Source: Pseudarthrobacter albicanus
GTDB taxonomy: Bacteria > Actinomycetota > Actinomycetes > Actinomycetales > Micrococcaceae
DNA: 64,000 nucleotides
Direction: 5' to 3'
Assembly (NCBI RefSeq): GCF_018224015.1
Contig: NZ_JAGPOT010000046.1
Location: 1-64,000, forward strand
Below, in pieces: positions 8,560 to 18,732 of this stretch (the stretch's first letter is position 1; every line of letters starts with the position of its first letter). The notes under the pieces were generated by a model. That model worked only from the letters and a program-made list of their open reading frames with translations. It made no database searches and had not been told where the DNA came from. The position numbers and the translations under genes were made by a program.

Positions 8560-9502
8560 GTCCGACGGCGAGGCGGCCTATGGCGGCTACCGCGCCGGTT
8601 TCTCGGTGTTGGTGGGACGGCCCAATGCGGGCAAATCCACCCTCACCAACGCCCTCGTCGGCAAGAAGGTCGCCATCACGTCGGCCAAGCCGCAGACGAC
8701 CCGGCACACCATCCGCGGGATCGTGCACCGGGACGACGCCCAGCTGATCCTGGTGGATACGCCGGGGCTGCACCGTCCCCGGACGCTGCTGGGCAAGCGC
8801 CTCAATGATCTCGTGGCCGACACCCTCTCCGAGGTGGACGCCATCGGCTTCTGCCTCCCGGCCAACGAGAAGATCGGCCCCGGCGACAAATTCATCGCCG
8901 CGCAGCTCGCCGCCGTCGGAAACAAGCCGGTCATCGCGATCGTGACGAAGGCGGACCTCGTGGACCGCCAGGCCCTCACGGAGCAGCTGCTCGCCGTGGC
9001 GGCGCTGGGCCGTTCGGTCCTGGGCGAGGAGGGCTGGAAGGACATCGTCCCGGTCTCCGCGGCGGACGGCTTCCAGGTGGAAACCGTGGCGGACGTGCTG
9101 ATCGGCTACATGCCGCCGTCGCCGCCGCTGTACCCGGACGGTCACCTGACCGACGAGCCGGAGGCCGTGATGGTTGCCGAACTCATCCGCGAAGCCGCCC
9201 TGGAAGGCGTCCGCGACGAGCTGCCGCACTCCCTGGCAGTCGTCGTCGACGAGATCGTGCCGCGTGAAGGCCGCCCTGAGGACAGCCCGTTCCTGGACGT
9301 CCGGGTCAACCTGTACGTCGAACGGCCCTCCCAGAAGGCCATCATCATCGGCAAAGGCGGCGCCCGGCTCCGTGAAGTCGGCACCACCGCACGGAAGGGC
9401 ATCGAGGCGCTGCTGGGCACCCGCATCTACCTCGATCTGCACGTCAAGGTCGCCAAGGACTGGCAGCGGGACCCGAAGCAGCTCGTCAAGCTGGGTTTCT
9501 GA
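8543..9502 (+). CDS. era: GTPase Era
   Basis: Essential GTPase that binds the 3' end of 16S rRNA and assists 30S assembly. The GTG at 8543 is preceded by AGGGAG and gives MSKQNKSDGEAAYGGYRAGF, 319 residues. G-domain motifs are all present: G1 GRPNAGKST, G2 with T in QTTRHTIRG, G3 DTPGLH, G4 TKAD, G5 VSAAD. The C-terminal KH domain has IIIGKGGARLREVG. The start lies inside the end of the preceding CNNM gene, which indicates coupling. Length and motifs are typical. Confidence 0.97.
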   Translation: MSKQNKSDGEAAYGGYRAGFSVLVGRPNAGKSTLTNALVGKKVAITSAKPQTTRHTIRGIVHRDDAQLILVDTPGLHRPRTLLGKRLNDLVADTLSEVDAIGFCLPANEKIGPGDKFIAAQLAAVGNKPVIAIVTKADLVDRQALTEQLLAVAALGRSVLGEEGWKDIVPVSAADGFQVETVADVLIGYMPPSPPLYPDGHLTDEPEAVMVAELIREAALEGVRDELPHSLAVVVDEIVPREGRPEDSPFLDVRVNLYVERPSQKAIIIGKGGARLREVGTTARKGIEALLGTRIYLDLHVKVAKDWQRDPKQLVKLGF

Positions 9503-9565
9503 GCGGTTTCCGGCGCCCGCCGCTCCCATCGTCGCGTCCATCGGTGTTTTCCCAGACGGGGACAC

Positions 9566-9571
9566 TAAAAT
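9566..9571 (+). promoter_or_regulatory. Likely -10 element of the LCP gene
   Basis: TAAAAT about 35 bases before the GTG start, followed by a clear ribosome-binding site GGAAGG. It marks a separate promoter after era rather than read-through alone. This is an inference from sequence only. Confidence 0.45.
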
Positions 9572-9606
9572 GGGCTGACTCCCGTTCGTGAAGGAAGGCT
9601 CAACAA

Positions 9607-11190
9607 GTGTCTCGACCCCGTGAAGACCGTGCAGACGGAACCGGCCCGCCGGTTCGGTCCGGCGCCGCTGCCCGGCACACGGAAGATCCTTCCGTAGGCC
9701 CGGCCCGGCACCTCGGGGTCGTCCGCCGGACACCCGGCTGGCTGAAAATCGGCACCGCAGTCGTCTCCGTCCTGCTGGTGGGCGTCATCGCATTCGGGGC
9801 CTACTGGGCGGTCCGGCTGCAGGGCAACCTCACCACGGCGTCGCTGGGAGCCGGCAGCACCAAGTCCGAGGGTGCCGTCAACGATTCGACGGACCGCATG
9901 CAGATCCTGGTCCTCGGCTCGGACACCCGCGACGGGAAGAACGCGCAATACGGCAGCGTCGACGACGCCACCGGCTACGGGCATTCCGACGTCATGATGC
10001 TGCTGGACATCTCTGCCGACAACAAACGCGTCAACGTCGTCAGCTTCCCCCGCGACCTGCTGGTGGACATCCCGAAGTGCAAGGACCCGAAAACCAACAC
10101 GGAGTACCCGGCGCAGAAAGGCGTCATGATCAACGCGGCGATGTCCGAGGCCGGCATCGGCTGCGCCGTGGACACCGTCAACAAGCTCACCGGCCTGGAA
10201 ATCGACCACTTCATGATGGCCGACTTCAACGCGGTCAAGGAGCTCTCCAACGCCGTGGGCGGCGTGCAGGTCTGCGTCAGCGATGCCGTGTACGACCCGG
10301 ATTCGAAGCTGCGGCTCCCGAAGGGCACGTCCACCGTCCAGGGGGAGCAGGCGCTGTCGTTCGTCCGCACCCGGCACGCCTTCGGCGACGGCGGGGACCT
10401 GGGCCGGATCAAGGCGCAGCAGGGCTTCCTGTCCTCGCTGACCCGGAAGATCAAGGACGACGGGACCTTGTCCAACCCGGCCAGGATGCTGGGGATCGCT
10501 GATGCGGTCACCAAGAACCTCACGATCGACGACGGCCTGGCGTCCATCCCCACGCTGCTGGCCGTCGGCAACCGGCTCAAGAACATCGACGTCGGCAAGG
10601 TCGCGTTTGTCGCGGTGCCGACCGTCCCGGCCGAGAGCGACCCCAACCGGCTGCAGATGGCCGAGCCTGCCGCCTCGCAGCTCTTCGCGGCCATGCGCAA
10701 AAACATCGACCTGACCGACCCGAAGGCGGCGCCGGACGCTTCCGCCGAACCCGGCGCCAGCCCCAGCGCGGAGCCGACCGCCAGCGCCGCCGCCCCGGCG
10801 TATGACAAGACCCTGCAGCCCGTCACGGTGGCCAACGGCTCGGGCGTCCCGGCGCGGACCCAGGAAATCCTGCAGGCCCTCACGGCCGGGGGCTTCACCC
10901 AGCACGGCCAGCTGACCGCGCGGCCCGTCGCGACGACGGCCGTCTACTACGGCGCAGGGTTTGCCGATGTCGCCGCTGACGTTGCCGCCCTGCTCGGGGT
11001 TCCTGCGGCCCAGGTCCTTCCGGCGGCCGGGGTCGCCGGCGTCCAGGTCTACGTGGGCACTGATTTCGCCGGCGGGGTCCCGGCAGCCACCACCGGCGCC
11101 GCCCCGGTGCAGCTGCCGTCCGACATCGTCAACCAGACGGCCGGGGACACGGTCTGCCAGCAGGCCAACCCGGCGCTGATCACCCGCTGA
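9607..11190 (+). CDS. LCP family cell-wall ligase with LytR_C domain
   Basis: LytR-CpsA-Psr proteins attach glycopolymers such as teichoic acids or arabinogalactan-like polymers to peptidoglycan. The 527-residue product has a short cytoplasmic N-terminus and one membrane helix (IGTAVVSVLLVGVIAFGAYW). The extracytoplasmic LCP domain contains MQILVLGSDTR, GHSDVMMLLDI, VVSFPRDLLVDIP and LSFVRTRHAFGDGGDLGRIK, which carry the family's arginine and aspartate residues that bind the polyprenyl pyrophosphate substrate. An Ala/Pro linker follows, then a C-terminal LytR_C domain (VTVANGSGVPARTQEILQAL). The start GTG has GGAAGG upstream. The gene stands alone and is convergent with the peptidase gene. 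Confidence 0.93.
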   Translation: MSRPREDRADGTGPPVRSGAAARHTEDPSVGPARHLGVVRRTPGWLKIGTAVVSVLLVGVIAFGAYWAVRLQGNLTTASLGAGSTKSEGAVNDSTDRMQILVLGSDTRDGKNAQYGSVDDATGYGHSDVMMLLDISADNKRVNVVSFPRDLLVDIPKCKDPKTNTEYPAQKGVMINAAMSEAGIGCAVDTVNKLTGLEIDHFMMADFNAVKELSNAVGGVQVCVSDAVYDPDSKLRLPKGTSTVQGEQALSFVRTRHAFGDGGDLGRIKAQQGFLSSLTRKIKDDGTLSNPARMLGIADAVTKNLTIDDGLASIPTLLAVGNRLKNIDVGKVAFVAVPTVPAESDPNRLQMAEPAASQLFAAMRKNIDLTDPKAAPDASAEPGASPSAEPTASAAAPAYDKTLQPVTVANGSGVPARTQEILQALTAGGFTQHGQLTARPVATTAVYYGAGFADVAADVAALLGVPAAQVLPAAGVAGVQVYVGTDFAGGVPAATTGAAPVQLPSDIVNQTAGDTVCQQANPALITR

Positions 11191-11201
11191 CCCAAACGGC
11201 G

Positions 11202-11240
11202 GAGGGCCGGCCATCGGGTGAATCCCGATGGCCGGCCCTT
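11202..11240. terminator. Bidirectional terminator hairpin between LCP and M13 peptidase genes
   Basis: Perfect stem AGGGCCGGCCATCGGG (11203-11218) with its complement (11224-11239) around the five-base loop TGAAT. It sits between two convergent stops and so serves both genes. Confidence 0.85.
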
Positions 11241-11267
11241 CTGTATTGTCTGTTTTCCCAGCAGCTC

Positions 11268-13220
11268 CTACCAGATGCTGACGCGCTCCCCGGGCGGCAT
11301 CCACATGCCGTCCTGCCCGGTGACGCCGAAGGCCGCGTGGAACGCGTCCAGGTTCTTCGCGATCGCGTTGGTGCGGAACTCGTTGGGGGAGTGCGGGTCC
11401 GTGGCGAGCCTGCGGATGGCTTCCTCACCCCGGATGACCTGCCGCCAGCCCGCCGCCCAGGAGGCGAAGAACCGCTGGACCCCCGTGAAACCGTCCAGCA
11501 CGGCCGGCTCCTGCCCGTCCAGGCTGATCAGGTACGCCTTGTAGGCAATCGTCAGGCCGCCCAGGTCGCCGATGTTCTCCCCCAGGGTCAGCTTGCCGTT
11601 GACATGGTGGCCCGGAGCGGCGCCGGGGGAGAGCGCATCGAACTGTGAGACGAGCCGGGCGGTCAACGCCTCGAACGCGGTGCGGTCAGCCTCGGTCCAC
11701 CAGTTCCGGAGCAGGCCGTCGCCGTCGTACTGCGAGCCCTGGTCATCGAAGCCGTGGCCGATCTCATGGCCGATCACGGCGCCGATGCCGCCGTAGTTCA
11801 CGGCGTCGTCGGCGTCGGCAGTGAAGAACGGCGGCTGGAGGATGGCGGCGGGGAACACGATCTCATTGAGCAGCGGATGGTAGTACGCGTTCACGGTCTG
11901 CGGGGTCATGAGCCACTTCTCACGGTCCACGGGCTTGCCCACCTCGTCGAGGTGGCGGTCGACGTCGGCGCTGTGGGCACGCTCCACGTTGCCGAGCAGG
12001 TCCGCCGGGTCGATCTGCACCGCCGAGTAGTCGATCCACTGGTCCGGGTAGCCGATCTTCGCGCGGAAGGACCCGAGCTTCTTGAGCGCCTCGAGCTTCG
12101 TTTCCTCGCCCATCCATGCGAGGCCCGCAATGGAGTCGCGGTACGCCGCGATCAGGTTCGCCACGAGGGACTGCATGCGGGCCTTGTGGGTCTCCGGGAA
12201 GTGCCGGGCCACGTAGATCTGCCCGACGGCCTCACCGAGGGCGGCCTCGACGACGCCGACGCCCCGCTTCCAGCGGTCCTTGTTCCGCGGGGTGCCGCTG
12301 AGGGTGGTCCCGTAGAAGGCGAAATTCGCGTCGACGAACGCCGCCGGCAGATACGGCGCGGCGGCGCTGACGACCCGCAGGGCGAGCCACTCCTGCCAGA
12401 CGGCCAACGGTTCCGTGTCCAGCAGCGCTGCCGCCCCGGCGAAGAAGTCAGGCGTGCTCACGATCAGTTCCCCGCGCTTCTCCGGGACAATGCCGGCGGC
12501 GTCGAACCAGGTCGCGAGGAGGGGAAACAGCCCGGCGGCCTCCGCGGCGGACTTGAGGTTGTAGGTCTTCTGCGGATCGCGCAGCGTGACGTTGTCCCAG
12601 TGGTGCGAGGCCAGGGCCGTCTCAAGCGCCACGACCCGGCCGGCGGCTCCCTCCGGATCGGCCACCCCGGCCAGGCCGAGCATGGTCTTCACATGCCCGC
12701 GGTAGGCCTGGATGATCGGCGCGAACTTCTCCGTCCGGTAATACGACTCATCCGGCAGGCCCAGGCCGCCCTGGCCGGTGTAGAGCAGGACCCGGTCCGG
12801 GTTGCCGGCGTCCGGGGCGGGATAGATGTAAAAGAGCCCCGGGACGTCGGCCCGGAACAGGCGCCCGGCCAGCGCGATGAGTTCCGTGACCGAGGTCGTG
12901 GCGAACACGCCGGCGAGCCGTTCCCGGAGGGGTTCCAGGCCTTTGGCCTCCACCGCGGCTTCGTCCATGAAGCTGTTGTAGAGGTCCCCGATCTTCCGCT
13001 CGATGCCGGTGGCTGCCCCGCCGCGGCCGGCCGCTTCCTCGATGATGGCCTTCACGGCCAGCTCCGAGCCGTCGCGCAAGGCGGTGAAGGTGCCCTCCAG
13101 GGGGCGGTCATCGGGAATCGTGGTGCTCTTGAGCCAGCCGCCGTTGACGTGCAGGTACAGGTCATCCTGCGGCCGGACGCCGGCGTCGATAGTGGACAGG
13201 TCGATCCCCGAAAGTGGCAC
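11268..13220 (-). CDS. M13 family zinc metallopeptidase (PepO/neprilysin type)
   Basis: Zinc endopeptidase of the neprilysin family, 650 residues, typical length. The zinc motif is VIGHEIGHGFDDQGSQYDGD (HExxH), with the downstream GENIGDLGGL providing the third ligand (ExxxD). NAYYHPLLNEIVFPAAILQP is the conserved substrate-channel motif. No signal peptide is present; bacterial M13 peptidases of this type are often cytoplasmic. The ATG at 13220 is followed by MPLSGIDLSTIDAGVRPQDD, which matches relatives. It is divergent from leuA and probably transcribed alone. The natural substrate is unknown; PepO enzymes cleave oligopeptides. Confidence 0.95.
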   Translation of the reverse strand: MPLSGIDLSTIDAGVRPQDDLYLHVNGGWLKSTTIPDDRPLEGTFTALRDGSELAVKAIIEEAAGRGGAATGIERKIGDLYNSFMDEAAVEAKGLEPLRERLAGVFATTSVTELIALAGRLFRADVPGLFYIYPAPDAGNPDRVLLYTGQGGLGLPDESYYRTEKFAPIIQAYRGHVKTMLGLAGVADPEGAAGRVVALETALASHHWDNVTLRDPQKTYNLKSAAEAAGLFPLLATWFDAAGIVPEKRGELIVSTPDFFAGAAALLDTEPLAVWQEWLALRVVSAAAPYLPAAFVDANFAFYGTTLSGTPRNKDRWKRGVGVVEAALGEAVGQIYVARHFPETHKARMQSLVANLIAAYRDSIAGLAWMGEETKLEALKKLGSFRAKIGYPDQWIDYSAVQIDPADLLGNVERAHSADVDRHLDEVGKPVDREKWLMTPQTVNAYYHPLLNEIVFPAAILQPPFFTADADDAVNYGGIGAVIGHEIGHGFDDQGSQYDGDGLLRNWWTEADRTAFEALTARLVSQFDALSPGAAPGHHVNGKLTLGENIGDLGGLTIAYKAYLISLDGQEPAVLDGFTGVQRFFASWAAGWRQVIRGEEAIRRLATDPHSPNEFRTNAIAKNLDAFHAAFGVTGQDGMWMPPGERVSIW

Positions 13221-13336
13221 AGATGCTCCTTTGAGAGGCAGCCCGGCACCGAAGCTGGCAACGGCGGCAGGTCTGCATAATGGACATAGCGGTGGTATGG
13301 CTCCTTCATCTTACGCACCCGTGTTACTGTAAAAAG

Positions 13337-13393
13337 GTGCGCGCAGAACTGCTTCTTCTTAGCTGCCGCGGCGAGGCCTCAGACGCGATCTAG
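13337..13393 (+). CDS. leuA leader peptide
   Basis: An 18-codon frame starting with GTG and reading MRAELLLLSCRGEASDAI. Four successive leucine codons (CTG CTT CTT CTT) lie 82 bases upstream of leuA. Leucine-rich leaders that govern leuA by attenuation are known in actinobacteria, and this fits that pattern. A -10-like TACTGT (13325-13330) lies only six bases before the GTG, so the leader would be translated from the very 5' end of the mRNA. Scarcity of leucyl-tRNA would stall ribosomes at the Leu run. No classical hairpin was verified by folding. Confidence 0.72.
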   Translation: MRAELLLLSCRGEASDAI

Positions 13394-15214
<1,821 letters not shown>

Positions 15215-15232
15215 GCCTTTGGCGGCTGCTCC

Positions 15233-15267
15233 GCACCGCGCCGCCGGAACATCCGGCGGCGCGGTGC
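15233..15267 (+). terminator. Terminator hairpin of leuA
   Basis: Fifteen-base perfect stem GCACCGCGCCGCCGG (15233-15247) and its complement (15253-15267) around AACAT, 19 bases after the leuA stop. No T tract follows, which is usual in high-GC actinobacteria. Confidence 0.75.
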
Positions 15268-15390
15268 TGTCCCCAAGAGGGTGCTGTGCCGAACACGGGG
15301 TTTTCCCGAAGGCGGTGCTGTCCCGAAGACTGCGCTGTACCGAAGACGGTGTTTGCCGTATGACAGTGTTTACCCGCAGACAGTGCGAAG
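15263..15390. repeat. Seven degenerate 17-bp tandem repeats upstream of recO
   Basis: Seven head-to-tail units of exactly 17 bases at 15263, 15280, 15297, 15314, 15331, 15348 and 15365, followed by a partial copy to 15390. The consensus is near GGTGCTGTCCCGAAGAC; units differ at several positions, with the core GCTGT-CCGAAGAC best kept. The array begins inside the leuA terminator stem and ends eight bases before the recO start. The spacing is invariant, so this is a true minisatellite-like array. Confidence 0.85.
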
Positions 15391-15397
15391 ATTAACC

Positions 15398-16153
15398 GTG
15401 GCCCAACCTTCTTCCTTTGCATCGCGCGCCTACCGTGACGACGCCGTCGTGCTGCGCACCCACAAGCTGGGTGAGGCGGACCGCATCATCACCCTGCTGA
15501 CCAAGCACCATGGCCAGGTCCGGGCGGTGGCCAAGGGGGTCCGCCGCACCAGCAGCCGCTTCGGCGCCCGGCTCGAGCCCTTCATGGTCGCTGACCTCCA
15601 GTTGGTCTCCGGACGCACTTTGGACATCGTCACCCAGGCTGTCGCCAAGGGCGCCTACGGCGGCAGCATCGCCGCGGACTACGGCAGCTACACCGTGGCC
15701 GCAGCCATGACGGAGACCGCCGAGAAGCTCACCGACGTCGACGGCGAATCCGGAACGGCCCAGTACCACCTGCTCGTGGGCGCCCTGGCCTCGCTGAGCC
15801 GCAGGGAGCACACCCCCGAGCTCATCCTCGATTCCTACCTGCTCCGCGCCTTGTCCACCGGCGGCTGGGCCCCCAGCTTCACCGACTGTGCCCGCTGCGG
15901 CGCGCGGGGCCCGCACACCGCCTTCTCGGCACCCCTCGGCGGCATGGTGTGCCACGAGTGCCGGCCGCCGGGTTCCCCGGCCCCCGCCGCGGAGACTGTC
16001 GTCCTGCTCGGCGCGCTGCTGACGGGAAACTGGACGACGGCGGACGCGTCCCTGCCGGTCCACCGGCGCGAAGCGGCCGGGCTCGTGGCGAGCTACCTGC
16101 AATGGCACCTGGAACGGGTGCTGAAGTCCCTCAAACATGTGGAGCGAACCTGA
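15398..16153 (+). CDS. recO: DNA repair protein RecO
   Basis: Recombination mediator of the RecFOR pathway that anneals DNA and loads RecA on SSB-coated single strands. The GTG at 15398 gives [30 protein letters not shown], 251 residues in all. Upstream in-frame codons run through a tandem repeat and have no homology. The N-terminal OB fold ([21 protein letters not shown]) and [17 protein letters not shown] are typical. The C-terminal zinc finger is CARCGARG with CHECRP. uppS starts three bases after the stop, the usual recO-uppS arrangement in actinobacteria. Confidence 0.95.
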   Translation: MAQPSSFASRAYRDDAVVLRTHKLGEADRIITLLTKHHGQVRAVAKGVRRTSSRFGARLEPFMVADLQLVSGRTLDIVTQAVAKGAYGGSIAADYGSYTVAAAMTETAEKLTDVDGESGTAQYHLLVGALASLSRREHTPELILDSYLLRALSTGGWAPSFTDCARCGARGPHTAFSAPLGGMVCHECRPPGSPAPAAETVVLLGALLTGNWTTADASLPVHRREAAGLVASYLQWHLERVLKSLKHVERT

Positions 16154-16155
16154 CC

Positions 16156-17040
16156 GTGGCATTGGGAAGAGGCCTGGGGAAGACCCAGGCGAAAACCGGG
16201 CAAAGCAAGATCCGAAGCGGGACGGGCGCCGCCGGGCCGCGCAGTACGCCGGTGCTGAGGCCGTATCCGCACCCCTCCGGTGCCGTGCCGCCGGCCATCC
16301 CGGCGCAGTTCATTCCGCGGCATGTCGCGATCGTCATGGACGGCAACGGGCGGTGGGCGAACCAGCGCGGACTGCCGCGGATTGAAGGGCACAGGGCCGG
16401 GGAACCGGCCCTGCTGGATGTGATGGCCGGCGCCATCGAGCTCGGCATCGAGCACGTGAGCGTCTACGCGTTTTCCACCGAAAACTGGCGCCGTTCCCCC
16501 GAGGAGGTCCGCTTCCTGATGGGTTTCAACAAGGACGTGCTGCGCCGCCAGCGGAACCAGCTGGATGAGTGGGGGGTCCGCATCCGCTGGTCCGGCCGGC
16601 GGCCGAAGCTGTGGGGCTCCGTCATCCGCGAGCTGGAGGAAGCCGAGGACTTCACCCGCGGCAACAGCACCTGCACCCTGAACATGTGCGTCAACTACGG
16701 CGGCCGGGCCGAGATCGCCGACGCCGTGTCCGCCATCGCGGAAGAGGTCGCCGCCGGGCGGATCAAGCCGGGATCCATCACCGAGAAGACCATCCAGAAG
16801 TACCTCGACGAACCCGATCTTCCGGATGTCGACCTCTTCCTGCGCAGCTCCGGGGAACAGCGGCTCTCCAATTTCATGCTCTGGCAGTCCGCCTACGCCG
16901 AGTTCGTCTTCATGGACACCCTCTGGCCCGATGTGGACCGGCGCACGCTCTGGGACGCCGTCGAGATCTATGCCCAGCGGGACCGCCGCTACGGCGGGGC
17001 CGTCGACGCCGCTCCCGCGGCGGGGAGCCCGTCCGCGTAG
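16156..17040 (+). CDS. uppS: Isoprenyl (undecaprenyl-type) diphosphate synthase
   Basis: cis-Prenyltransferase that makes the C50/C55 polyprenyl diphosphate carrier of cell-wall synthesis. The GTG at 16156, three bases after recO, gives 294 residues with a roughly 50-residue N-terminal extension common in this group. Catalytic motifs are [20 protein letters not shown] (substrate-binding aspartate), [16 protein letters not shown], and [21 protein letters not shown] with the isoprenyl-binding arginines. The protein ends with an Ala/Pro tail. Length and motifs are normal. No downstream partner gene is evident; the next gene is convergent. Confidence 0.95.
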   Translation: MALGRGLGKTQAKTGQSKIRSGTGAAGPRSTPVLRPYPHPSGAVPPAIPAQFIPRHVAIVMDGNGRWANQRGLPRIEGHRAGEPALLDVMAGAIELGIEHVSVYAFSTENWRRSPEEVRFLMGFNKDVLRRQRNQLDEWGVRIRWSGRRPKLWGSVIRELEEAEDFTRGNSTCTLNMCVNYGGRAEIADAVSAIAEEVAAGRIKPGSITEKTIQKYLDEPDLPDVDLFLRSSGEQRLSNFMLWQSAYAEFVFMDTLWPDVDRRTLWDAVEIYAQRDRRYGGAVDAAPAAGSPSA

Positions 17041-17383
17041 TCGATGGCCCCGCCGGAACGGTCAGTGCCGTCAGATTGCCCAGTGCTGTCCCGGGCTGCC
17101 GCCCAGCGGCGGGATGGTCCCGTCACCGTCTTCAGCGTCCCTCTCACAGTCCTGAGCGCGGCAACACAGGCGTGTCAAAACGGTCGACACAAGAACCAGT
17201 CCTGAGCCTGCGGAGCCCAGGCACAGGGGGCTGATGTTTTCGCTTCACAACCCCAGAATGAAGCCGGGGCAGCCTCTACGGAATTCTTCGGGAGCTCCGA
17301 CGAGTTCCCGCCACCTGGCCCCATACTGTTCCCCGGCAAACGGCGGGTCCGTCCGACGTGTGCCGGACGGACCCGCCGGTGGG
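17041..17383. other. Intergenic region with terminator for the M24 gene
   Basis: This 343-base stretch contains no convincing gene. Its right end holds a strong hairpin, GGCGGGTCCGTCCG (17342-17355) paired with 17364-17377, placed just after the stop of the leftward M24 peptidase gene. The rest shows no recognisable promoter, repeat or RNA. Confidence 0.6.
17342..17377 (-). terminator. Terminator hairpin of the M24 peptidase gene
   Basis: Fourteen-base perfect stem with an eight-base loop, seven bases beyond the M24 stop codon on the minus strand. Confidence 0.8.
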
Positions 17384-18556
17384 TTAGAGGCTTGTGCCGG
17401 TGCGGTTCCACCCGCGTGCGGAGTCGCCGGGGGCTTCCCAGCCGTCGTCGGTCACGATCAATGTGTCCTCGAGCTTGATGAATCCGGAGTCGTGGTCCTC
17501 GAACCACGACTCGATGGAGAGGACCATGCCGGACTTCAACGGATCATTCGCGTGCGCCCCGAAATAGGGAACGGGTCCGGTTGATGTCAGCCGGGGAACT
17601 TCGTGGGTGATCAGGCCCATTCCATGTGCCACGAATTTCATGTTGGCGCCATCAGGCAGCTTCGAGATCGTGTCGAGTGCTGTGACGAAGATATCGCCGC
17701 CGCGTTTGCCTGCAGCGACAGCGGTCCGCGCCTCCTGCTGCACGATTTCGATCTGCGCCAGCAGATCGGTCATTCGTGCGGTGGGCTCGGTGTCGATTGC
17801 CATCCGGGACAGATCGCCGATGTATCCCTCGTACATGCCCCCGGAATCGATCGACAAGCTGGTGCCGGAGCGCCACACATCGGAGGACGGAGACCGGTTC
17901 ATGGATCCTCCGCCGAGCGTCACCAGGGCGTATTCGTAGAACAGGCCTCTCTTGGTCTGCTCGAGGCGGAAGATCTCGGCGATGTCGTGTTTGGTCATTC
18001 CGGGTTGGACCAGGCCGAATGAGGCCTGCATTGAATCGATGATGCCATGGGACGCGATGCGAACCAGTTCAAGCTCTCTTTCGGACTTCACCCCGCGAAG
18101 GGATTCCAGAACCGGATGGACCTCCACGAATGTCGCTTCGGGAAGGAGCTCGCGGAGGGTGTCGAGGGCGTCCGCGGGGATGAATGACTTCTCAACTCCA
18201 ATAGTGGCGCGGGCGAGCCCGCGCTTCGCCAGGGCCTCCGCCGCGGCCCGGGCTGTGTCGATACTGGTCCAGCTGATGTTCTGGATGTCGGATACCCAGA
18301 TTGCTCCGCCCGCGGTTCCCCAGTCCTCGTTACCTGCTCCGATGTAGAAGGAGTCATCGAGTTTGCCCCGCACGATTCCGACGGCAGGAAGGTAGCGGCT
18401 GACCCCGGTGGCGTCAGCATGCGCGAAGAAGAAGAACCGGTACCCGCCCAGCAGATGCTGCACGTTGTGTTTTGTCGTGGCGAGCAGGGCATCAATGCCC
18501 GCGCCCTCCATAAGGTCCTCGAGGTACTGCTCATCGAAAGGTACCGAAACTGCCAT
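17384..18556 (-). CDS. M24 family metallopeptidase (Xaa-Pro/creatinase type)
   Basis: Pita-bread fold hydrolase, 390 residues. The ATG at 18556 (MAVSVPFDEQYLEDLMEGAG) is preceded by GGAG at proper spacing, whereas upstream starts encode unrelated residues. The N-terminal creatinase-like domain occupies about residues 1-150. The metal ligands are recognisable in order: two aspartates in SIDSGGMYEGYIGDLSRM, histidine in FVAHGMGLITHEVPR, glutamate in MVLSIESWFED and a last glutamate in FIKLEDTLIV. It could be an aminopeptidase P, dipeptidase or creatinase-like amidohydrolase; the sequence does not decide. It lies downstream of a truncated DUF1537 kinase gene on the same strand, but 176 bases apart. 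Confidence 0.85.
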   Translation of the reverse strand: MAVSVPFDEQYLEDLMEGAGIDALLATTKHNVQHLLGGYRFFFFAHADATGVSRYLPAVGIVRGKLDDSFYIGAGNEDWGTAGGAIWVSDIQNISWTSIDTARAAAEALAKRGLARATIGVEKSFIPADALDTLRELLPEATFVEVHPVLESLRGVKSERELELVRIASHGIIDSMQASFGLVQPGMTKHDIAEIFRLEQTKRGLFYEYALVTLGGGSMNRSPSSDVWRSGTSLSIDSGGMYEGYIGDLSRMAIDTEPTARMTDLLAQIEIVQQEARTAVAAGKRGGDIFVTALDTISKLPDGANMKFVAHGMGLITHEVPRLTSTGPVPYFGAHANDPLKSGMVLSIESWFEDHDSGFIKLEDTLIVTDDGWEAPGDSARGWNRTGTSL

Positions 18557-18732
18557 TGGATACTCCAGACTTCGTTTTATCATTCGTCGCCGATGCGACG
18601 AATTCTGTGAGGGAACTTGTGGTGCTCTCCGGTCCGGCGGCGGCCGCGACGGGTGTTGGGCGGCCGTGGAGTCCCGGATTGTGATGGCCGCAGGCATTCC
18701 GCCCCGGCATCCGCCAGCGGGTTTCTGCAAAA

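Noticed and set aside
8447..9733. Minus-strand open frame of 428 codons
   Set aside because: Antisense of era; no motifs.
9565..11304. Long minus-strand open frame of 579 codons
   Set aside because: It is antisense to the LCP gene along its whole length, with Gly/Arg/Asp-rich composition and no family; a by-product of high GC.
11754..13280. Plus-strand open frame of 508 codons
   Set aside because: Antisense of the M13 peptidase; no homology and typical shadow composition.
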